DNA of 64,000 nucleotides, taken from positions 1-64,000 of the forward strand of contig JBBRLP010000010.1 in NCBI GenBank assembly GCA_038231295.1, read 5' to 3'. Numbering within the stretch: the first letter of the stretch is position 1; the number at the start of each line of letters is the position of its first letter. The translations under genes were made by a program, and so were the position numbers. The notes under the pieces were generated by a model. That model searched no databases, had not been told where the DNA came from, and saw only the letters and a program-made list of their open reading frames with translations. This document shows, in pieces, positions 58,812 through 64,000 of the stretch. Source of the DNA: JANXLO01 sp038231295 (lineage in GTDB: Bacteria > Armatimonadota > Chthonomonadetes > Chthonomonadales > Chthonomonadaceae).

Positions 58812-59156
58812 GAGGCTTGTTTCCACAGAGGGGAAGCGTTTCCCTGTGTCGTCCTGTCGTGCGCTGGGAATGGACTGTAGACAGACTGCCTTTTCGCAGA
58901 GCCATCGGAAAATAGCCGCCGCCCAATTTCGCCCTCCGGCCCCCGATTCCGGGGGAGTAGGCATTTTCATGCGATAGGGTGACCGCAGGGCAGGGAAGGC
59001 TGACCAGAAACGAACGGAAAAGGCAGGAATACGGCTAAAATTCGGCGAACGTGCTGTTCATTGCAGTACGTTCGCGACGGGGCGAGCCAATACGGGCATT
59101 ATTTCGCAAAATGCGAACCTCCCGAAACAAGGCTTGCCCTCTCAGGAGGAAACGCT
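58812..59156. other. Gene-free divergent gap with conserved element and hairpin
   Basis: It holds the conserved element at 58934-58981 and a hairpin at 59046-59074 (CGAACGTGCTG with CAGTACGTTCG, one G-T pair). It must contain promoters for both flanking genes, but no clear -35/-10 pair was found. Confidence 0.5.
58934..58981. promoter_or_regulatory. Hairpin plus conserved box, copy 2 of a dispersed intergenic element
   Basis: CCCCC at 58940-58944 pairs with GGGGG at 58951-58955, followed by GTAGGCATTTTCATGC and GATAGGGTG. It matches copy 1 at 1869-1915 in order, spacing and most bases. As at copy 1, the nearest downstream gene start on the minus strand is about 50-120 bases away. Confidence 0.5.
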
Positions 59157-59672
59157 ATGAAGAGATTCTTATCCGCACCCACTCTGTTCGCTATCGTTTT
59201 GTGGGGATGCACCGCTGTCGGGGGCTTCGGTCATGCCCAGAAAAACGAGCAGGCCGAGGTGAAACAGGCCGGAGAGGTCCTCACCGACGAGAACCTCCAG
59301 CAGACGCTGGTCAATATGGGTTACGAGCCGAAAAAACTGTCCAAAGGCTATCTTCTGGCTATCAAACAGGACACCTGGACACTCAATTTGCAGATCGTTC
59401 TCAGCGGGGACAAAAATAAGGTGGGCCTGAACGCCAATGTGGGCAAAGTAGAAGACCCGGATGCGGTCACCGCCAAACAGTGGATGGAACTGCTCGTCAG
59501 CAACGGCAATATTGATCCCTCCGCCTTCTACTTCGACAGGGAACAGAAGAAGCTCTATCTCCACCGCAGTTTCGACAACCGCGCTATCACGCCGGTCATC
59601 CTTCGCAGAGAACTCGAAAACTTCTGCGCGAATATCCGCTCAACGGGAGATCTCTGGAAGTTCACCAAGTAG
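59157..59672 (+). CDS. Secreted YbjN-like protein
   Basis: A 171-residue protein with a signal peptide (FLSAPTLFAIVLWGCTAVGGFGHAQ) and a compact alpha/beta body: LQQTLVNMGYEPKKL, YLLAIKQDTWTLNLQIVLS, WMELLVSNGNIDPSAFYFD, RRELENFCANIRST. It resembles the YbjN/sensory-chaperone-like fold; the assignment is by impression. CAGGAGGA before the ATG is a strong ribosome site. It converges on the PP2C gene, with seven bases between stops. Function unknown. Confidence 0.6.
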   Translation: MKRFLSAPTLFAIVLWGCTAVGGFGHAQKNEQAEVKQAGEVLTDENLQQTLVNMGYEPKKLSKGYLLAIKQDTWTLNLQIVLSGDKNKVGLNANVGKVEDPDAVTAKQWMELLVSNGNIDPSAFYFDREQKKLYLHRSFDNRAITPVILRRELENFCANIRSTGDLWKFTK

Positions 59673-59679
59673 TTCACAC

Positions 59680-60441
59680 TCAGGGGAGGCGGGCGGCCAG
59701 TATCAGGGTCAGGTCGTCGTCGGAGCGCTCCTGGACTTTCGGGGAACTCAGGAAGGCGGTCAACGGCTCCTGTGCCGCCGTTTCGGAAGCGATGAAACGG
59801 AACAGCGGCAGAAAGAACGGCGCGAACGGTACGCCTGTTGCCATGTCGAGCGCGAGACGCTGAAGCCCGTCGGAGAAGAGCGCGAGATAGGTGACGGCGG
59901 GATGCAGGGCGAACTGCGCGGTCTCCAGGGCGTTCGGGGTCGTCAGGAAGACCGTTGTGTTGGCATACTCGCCGTTGTGAGGAGCAGTAAGGGAGAGAAC
60001 GCGTCCGGCGCTGTCTCCTGCCACGATAGCGCCGTCTCCGATCTGCATGACCGCTGTCGCCTCTGGAGTCGCCACCGCCAGCAGCAGCGTAGAGGCCAGC
60101 GCGTTCGGTTCCAACTGCCGTATCTCTGCCTCGGATTCGATGCGCCACTGCGCCTGCCGAACCGCCTCTGTGAGCAAGTCCTGCCAGCCATCGGCATCCG
60201 ATGCGGAGGGCAATTCCTGCACCGCTCCCATCACAGCCACAACGGTCTCCACGGCAAGCGCCGCGCCGATCTCACTGAGCTCCGCTGAACCTGCCCCGTC
60301 CGCAACCGTCGCTATCAACACTGTTCCCGGCTGCTGCGCGAAGGCACAGGCGTCCTGACAGACCTGTCCGCCCTGCACATGCGCGACACCCCGCACCGAA
60401 GCCCCCACCACGCGCCAACTTTTCGTACTCTCTGCCTGCAA
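59680..60441 (-). CDS. PP2C-type protein phosphatase
   Basis: About 253 residues. PP2C features are WRVVGASVRGVAHVQGG, the metal aspartate in IATVADGAGSAELSE, MQIGDGAIVAG, LFSDGLQRLAL and the final SDDDLTLILAARL. Such enzymes remove phosphate from Ser/Thr in signal pathways or stress switches. The start is not certain: TTG at 60441 has GGAGAG upstream, but the frame continues further with protein-like residues (KAKEWREHLLQ). No kinase gene is near. Confidence 0.75.
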   Translation of the reverse strand: MQAESTKSWRVVGASVRGVAHVQGGQVCQDACAFAQQPGTVLIATVADGAGSAELSEIGAALAVETVVAVMGAVQELPSASDADGWQDLLTEAVRQAQWRIESEAEIRQLEPNALASTLLLAVATPEATAVMQIGDGAIVAGDSAGRVLSLTAPHNGEYANTTVFLTTPNALETAQFALHPAVTYLALFSDGLQRLALDMATGVPFAPFFLPLFRFIASETAAQEPLTAFLSSPKVQERSDDDLTLILAARLP

Positions 60442-60485
60442 CAGATGCTCTCTCCATTCCTTTGCTTTCGCTATTACTTGCTCCC

Positions 60486-60682
60486 CTTACGCAGGCGAAT
60501 ATCGCGACGGACTGAAGTCCCCGCTAGGTGACCTTCGGCCCAGTTTCCTTCGGAAACGTCCAGGGTGTGAGGGCCACTCTTCACGCTCAACGAACCTTGT
60601 CGCGTTGGGTTTCGTCCGAAGGACGATCCGGCGAAGCCGCGTATCGAGGGGTGTCAACCCTTTGCCTGCTCGTCTGCGTAAG
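60486..60682. repeat. MITE-like hairpin element with terminal inverted repeats (copy A)
   Basis: Bounded by CTTACGCAGGCGA at 60486-60498 and TCGTCTGCGTAAG at 60670-60682 (12 of 13 bases match as inverted repeats). Inside are palindromes GGACTGAAGTCC, GACCTTCGGCC and GTTTCCTTCGGAAAC, and a stretch CGAGGGGTGTCAACCCTTTG. A near copy in reverse orientation lies at 62550-62800, on the other side of the next gene. The stretch has no gene. Confidence 0.7.
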
Positions 60683-60687
60683 GTGAG

Positions 60688-62463
60688 TTACCTGGAATTC
60701 TGCTGGCGCAGATAGGCGACCTCGTTGTGCATCTTGCGATCCAGGGCCGAATTGGCCTGCGCTTCCAGGCGAGCGGTCGTAATCAGGCTGACGGCGTAGG
60801 TGGCGGCCAGAAGCGTGGTAAAGACCAGTGCGCCGCGTTGAAGGCTGCGCGAGAGGGCAGTAGGGAACGGCTCTTTGCGGAACAGGCTGACCGCCCCGGC
60901 GACCAACAGGGTCAGCACGGACAGCAGCAGGGAAATAAGAACCTCCCCGACATGGACGACGCCGGGATAGCGGGTGACGATCTCGTTTATCTGAAATCCC
61001 TGTGGCTGCGACTCATTGCTGTCATAAAAGGAGCCGAGGTTGTCCAGGACGATTCGCATCTGCGTCAGCGATTCCGCCCACTGCATCTGAAACGCCACGA
61101 CCATACAGGCCACAAACACGACCAGCACCACGATCGGAAGCGCCTTCTCGCCGCCGCGTATCCGGCCCAGGACGACTGCCGCCCCACACATCAGCAGCAG
61201 GGGCAGCAGGTTCGCGAGCAGCAGCATATCGGCTGTCCAGACACCGGGCAGCGGGCGCGACGGCATCTCCGGCGGCCGTTTTTTGCCCGCCTCTTGAAGC
61301 AGTTCACGCACTTCCCGGTTGGCGGCATCCTCTTTTGCCACCCAGTCGGCCTCCTGTCCCTGCCCGATACCGCGCAGATAGGCGAGGTAGGCATTCCGGC
61401 GGGCATCGCCCTTCTGCGCGTCGGTGGCGTTGGCAGGCAGAGGGGATGAAGGCACCCCGCCCGGATGCTGGGTCTGTATTGAGAAAATGGCGTTGCCGAC
61501 CAACGCGCTGATCGCCGTTCCCTGCTCGCGCATCCGCACCGCACTCTGCATCAGGGCATGGCGCAGAGCCAGCCCTTCCTGCGGACGGCCTTCGCGCTCC
61601 GCCTGCACCGCTTTCGCGACGGTCAGGCGTGAGAGGGCGCGTATCGCGGCGAAGTGGGGCAGCAGGGTGGCCGCGTAGGAGCTTTCGCGCAGCAGAGCCG
61701 AGTCCACGCCATAGGTGCGCCTGTAGAGAACATAACTCGCTTCCGGCTCTTCCAGACTGTAGTCCTCAAAGCGCGGCTTCTGTCCGGCCCGCAAGACGGC
61801 GGCGATGGCCTCGGCATCCCGCTTCGCATCAAACAGTTCTAAGCCCCGCATCAGCGGAAAATAGGCGTTGTCGGGGTCTCTCTTTTCGCCCTGCGCTGCT
61901 GCCGCGTCGAACGCCTCCCACGACTCCGCGCATCCCACCTGCCTGTCACTCAGCCGAGATTTGCCGATGATGTATTTCTCCGCCTCGGCGTCCCGGCTCA
62001 CGCGCACCGTTCCCATCGTCATAAGCCGCAGGAGATGGGCATAGGCACCGGGGCGGTCGGGAAATCGCAGGGAGAGGGCCGTCAGGCGTTCTCCATACCG
62101 GCGCTGAAAACCGGCGTACTGTTCCTGCGGCGTGAACGCCCTGGCGCCGGGCGTATTCGATCCCGCAAGCAGTGCGCCCGCCACCTGAAGCGTGTAGTCG
62201 TTGGGGGAGTGGGCAACGATCTCCGCAGGGCGGCCTCCGTCGCCTGTTTGCATGGGCGGTATCGCCATCTCCTTGATGCCGAGATTGACCCCCATGTCTT
62301 TCAGGCGGGCGGAAAACGGGGTGGAATCGAACAGCAGAGACACCTGCGCCTTGAATAGCGCACGGGTAGAGGGAACGAGCATCAGCCCGGCCAGAATCAG
62401 CAGTGGCAGCACAATAAGCGCGGGCCGTCCCTGCGGCGACTTTTCCCTGTCCTGAGTCTCCAT
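60688..62463 (-). CDS. Large membrane protein of unknown function
   Basis: A 591-residue protein with an N-terminal helix (ALIVLPLLILAGLMLVPS), a 370-residue outer region with helical, TPR-like stretches (NAYFPLMRGLELFDAKRDAEAIAAVLRAG), and about four C-terminal helices (LLLANLLPLLLMCGAAVVL, ALPIVVLVVFVACMVVAFQM, EVLISLLLSVLTLLVAGAV, LVFTTLLAATYAVSLI). I do not recognise the family. It is flanked on both sides by inverted copies of the same repeat element, which could have moved or rearranged it. The TPR-like part suggests a scaffold or assembly role. Confidence 0.65.
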   Translation of the reverse strand: METQDREKSPQGRPALIVLPLLILAGLMLVPSTRALFKAQVSLLFDSTPFSARLKDMGVNLGIKEMAIPPMQTGDGGRPAEIVAHSPNDYTLQVAGALLAGSNTPGARAFTPQEQYAGFQRRYGERLTALSLRFPDRPGAYAHLLRLMTMGTVRVSRDAEAEKYIIGKSRLSDRQVGCAESWEAFDAAAAQGEKRDPDNAYFPLMRGLELFDAKRDAEAIAAVLRAGQKPRFEDYSLEEPEASYVLYRRTYGVDSALLRESSYAATLLPHFAAIRALSRLTVAKAVQAEREGRPQEGLALRHALMQSAVRMREQGTAISALVGNAIFSIQTQHPGGVPSSPLPANATDAQKGDARRNAYLAYLRGIGQGQEADWVAKEDAANREVRELLQEAGKKRPPEMPSRPLPGVWTADMLLLANLLPLLLMCGAAVVLGRIRGGEKALPIVVLVVFVACMVVAFQMQWAESLTQMRIVLDNLGSFYDSNESQPQGFQINEIVTRYPGVVHVGEVLISLLLSVLTLLVAGAVSLFRKEPFPTALSRSLQRGALVFTTLLAATYAVSLITTARLEAQANSALDRKMHNEVAYLRQQNSR

Positions 62464-62515
62464 ACGTCTCTCCTTCCACGCGAATCGTGCGTTGTCGAAC
62501 GGGCAGGCACGGGCA

Positions 62516-62547
62516 GGAAATACGCCCCCGGTCGGGGGCGTATTTCC
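62516..62547. terminator. Perfect hairpin upstream of the membrane protein gene
   Basis: A perfect 14-base stem (GGAAATACGCCCCC with its complement) with a GGTC loop, lying between the repeat element and the gene at 62463. A terminator for transcripts from mdh or a leader structure. Confidence 0.5.
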
Positions 62548-62549
62548 CA

Positions 62550-62800
62550 GCTCACCTTACGCAGGCGGACATACAATTCGCCTTCAACGAGGGAGCCTGC
62601 GGTAGGTGCAAAGGGTTGACACCCCTCGCTACGCGGTTTCGCCGGAGTGTACATCGGACAAGATGCGTGGAATGGGAAGAGTGGCCCTGTCAGCACGAAC
62701 GTTTCCGCAGGAAACTTGGCCGAAGGTCATTCAGCGGAGGAGTTCACTCCGCCGATTTCGTCCGACACATCCACTAACTGGCCTCCTGCGTAAGGTGAGC
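62550..62800. repeat. MITE-like hairpin element with terminal inverted repeats (copy B)
   Basis: Bounded by perfect 16-base inverted repeats, GCTCACCTTACGCAGG at 62550-62565 and its complement at 62785-62800. Inside it runs antiparallel to copy A, with the same palindromes (GGAGTTCACTCC, GGCCGAAGGTC, TTTCCGCAGGAAA) and the stretch CAAAGGGTTGACACCCCTCG. No gene is inside. Confidence 0.75.
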
Positions 62801-62823
62801 ACCCAGTTTTTCGGCGTGATTGC

Positions 62824-63780
62824 CTATGACAGCATGGGCGGATCGAAGCCTTTGAGCGCGGTGACGAGTTCCTCGACCGAGGCGGCGGACTTCTGGAGAG
62901 CGGCCTTCTCCTCAGCGGTCAGGGCGATGCTGACGATCTCTTCGACGCCGTTTGCACCGAGGCGGGCGGGCAGGCCGAGGTAGAGGTTATGCACGTCGTA
63001 GCCGCCTTCGTTCTCGCCGGTGTAGACGGCGCAGGGCAGAACGCGCTTACGGTCGTTCAGCACAGAGTCGATCATCTGCGCGAGCGCGGCGGAGGGAGCA
63101 TAGAAGGCGCTGCCCGTCTTCAGGAGCGCGACGATCTCGCCGCCGCCCTTGCGGGCGCGGGTGACGATCTCTTCCAGGCGTTCCGGCGCGATCAGGCTGG
63201 TGATGGGGATACCGGCGACGTTGGTGCTGCCGACGAGCGGAACCATGTCGTCCCCGTGTCCGCCCAGCACATAGGCGTTGACGTCGGCGACGCTCGCGCC
63301 CGTCTCCATCGCGAGGAAGGTGCGGAAGCGGGCTGTATCGAGGATACCGGCCTGTCCGAAGACACGATGCGGCGGGAACCCGCTCTCCTGGAGGGCGATA
63401 TGGCACATGGCGTCCAACGGATTGGTGAGCAGGATGAGGATGGTGTTCGGCGACTCTTTGACGACGGCGCGGGTCACGTCCCGAACGATTCCGGCGTTCA
63501 CTTTCAGCAGGTCGTCGCGGCTCATGCCCGGCTTTCGCGGCAGGCCGCTGGTGATGACCACGATGTCGCTGCCCGCCGTCTCGCCCCAGCTATTCGTCCC
63601 GGTGATCTTCGCGTCCGACCCGATAATCGGCATGGCTTCCAGCAGGTCGAGCGCCTTGCCCTGCGGCATCCCCTCCACGATGTCGTACAGGACAATGTCT
63701 ACGTCTCCGCGCTCCGCCAGCCAGTGGGCCAGCGTCGCCCCGGTCTGTCCCGCCCCGACAATGGTGATCTTTTTACGCAT
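62824..63780 (-). CDS. mdh: Malate dehydrogenase (LDH-like type)
   Basis: Oxidises malate to oxaloacetate with NAD in the TCA cycle. The NAD motif GAGQTGATLAHWLAER, the substrate loop GLPRKPGMSRDDLLKVN with arginines typical of malate rather than lactate, LTNPLDAMCHIA, and the catalytic VLGGHGDDMVPL are all present. 318 residues is normal for this branch. The ATG at 63780 has GAGGAAA upstream; the longer frame begins within the leader. Confidence 0.95.
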   Translation of the reverse strand: MRKKITIVGAGQTGATLAHWLAERGDVDIVLYDIVEGMPQGKALDLLEAMPIIGSDAKITGTNSWGETAGSDIVVITSGLPRKPGMSRDDLLKVNAGIVRDVTRAVVKESPNTILILLTNPLDAMCHIALQESGFPPHRVFGQAGILDTARFRTFLAMETGASVADVNAYVLGGHGDDMVPLVGSTNVAGIPITSLIAPERLEEIVTRARKGGGEIVALLKTGSAFYAPSAALAQMIDSVLNDRKRVLPCAVYTGENEGGYDVHNLYLGLPARLGANGVEEIVSIALTAEEKAALQKSAASVEELVTALKGFDPPMLS

Positions 63781-63850
63781 TCTCTTTTTCCTCAGTCTTC
63801 TGTTTTGTCTGTTTTCACGGTCGTCCCGCAAAATCGTACTGCCCTGTTGG

Positions 63851-63879
63851 ATTGTACCGGATACGCCGGAGAAAGTCTA
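63851..63879 (-). promoter_or_regulatory. Predicted sigma-70 promoter of mdh
   Basis: Minus strand TAGACT (63879-63874), a 17-base spacer and TACAAT (63856-63851), about 65 bases before the mdh start. Confidence 0.5.
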
Positions 63880-63990
63880 TTCTTGACGGGGAGTTTTGTG
63901 GGGTTTGTGTTTCACCAGAGTGGTGAACAGCCAGTTTGTGTCTGCTGCCCTATGGTACAATAACCGTACCAGGAAGGAGAGGAGCAGCCA

Positions 63991-64000
63991 ATGTCTACCC
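63991..64000 (+). CDS. Start of a gene cut by the right edge
   Basis: ATG TCT ACC preceded by AAGGAGAGGAG and, further up, a TACAAT box at 63956-63961. Only three codons are visible, so no product can be named. Confidence 0.5.

Overview
This is a GC-rich (about 60 percent by eye) bacterial chromosome segment, gene-dense on both strands, with no tRNA, rRNA, CRISPR array, transposase or phage gene that I could see. The lineage cannot be fixed from the sequence alone. A porin carrying an N-terminal SLH domain implies a diderm envelope in which the outer membrane is tied to the cell wall, as in Armatimonadota, Deinococcota, cyanobacteria or Negativicutes. Together with the gene order recG-coaD-rpmF-plsX-fabHDG-acpP-fabF, many TTG starts and several large lineage-specific proteins, this makes Armatimonadota my best guess (inference, moderate confidence).

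Layout. 1-4400: glmS (cut by the left edge), a DeoR-type repressor, a membrane-anchored zinc amidase and a DUF952 protein. 4496-15537: a signalling and conflict-type island: a RyR-domain protein, a TPR/Rossmann/class III cyclase protein, a TIR-WD40 protein, hemW (housekeeping), a cyclase-STAND ATPase-TPR protein, a cyclic-nucleotide-binding-fold plus methyltransferase gene split by one in-frame amber codon, and a SUKH-TPR protein. 15579-21902: envelope genes: an S1/P1-type nuclease, an ANTAR response regulator, an SLH-collagen-barrel porin, an S26 peptidase and a SpoIID protein. 22272-30646: an ABC exporter with a TPR partner, a secreted glycosidase-like protein, a membrane protein, a HEAT-like protein, a Ser-rich secreted protein and a 41-residue membrane peptide.

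30735-40624: an eleven-gene minus-strand run (recG to fabF) joining DNA repair, CoA synthesis, ribosome and fatty acid/phospholipid genes, probably read from one TTGACA/TACAAT promoter in front of recG. 40841-44743: two tandem paralogous membrane-anchored proteins and a HEAT-like membrane protein. 44901-47585: GNAT, ECF sigma factor and a zinc-finger anti-sigma fused to DUF4349. 47582-54276: deoB, NfeD plus flotillin, an HtrA-like protease, an atypical LuxR regulator and a GT2 glycosyltransferase. 54567-63780: two GT4 glycosyltransferases, GH130, an NlpC/P60 membrane protein, a YbjN-like secreted protein, PP2C, a large unknown membrane protein and mdh.

Between genes there is more structure than usual. 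Two sites of form GGAACTT-N16-GTC, typical of ECF sigma factors, precede the ANTAR regulator and the porin. A roughly 46-base hairpin-plus-box element occurs at 1869 and again at 58934. A family of hairpin-rich elements, two of them bounded by inverted repeats, occurs near 54.3, 60.5 and 62.6 kb, and a different hairpin element flanked by 19-bp direct repeats separates the two ABC transporter genes.

The best candidate for an undescribed system is 4496-15537, where nucleotide cyclase domains, a TIR domain, a STAND ATPase and a cNMP-fold protein lie together. The pairing of a class III cyclase with a TIR gene recalls Pycsar defence, but the domain layouts differ and nothing here proves a defence role.
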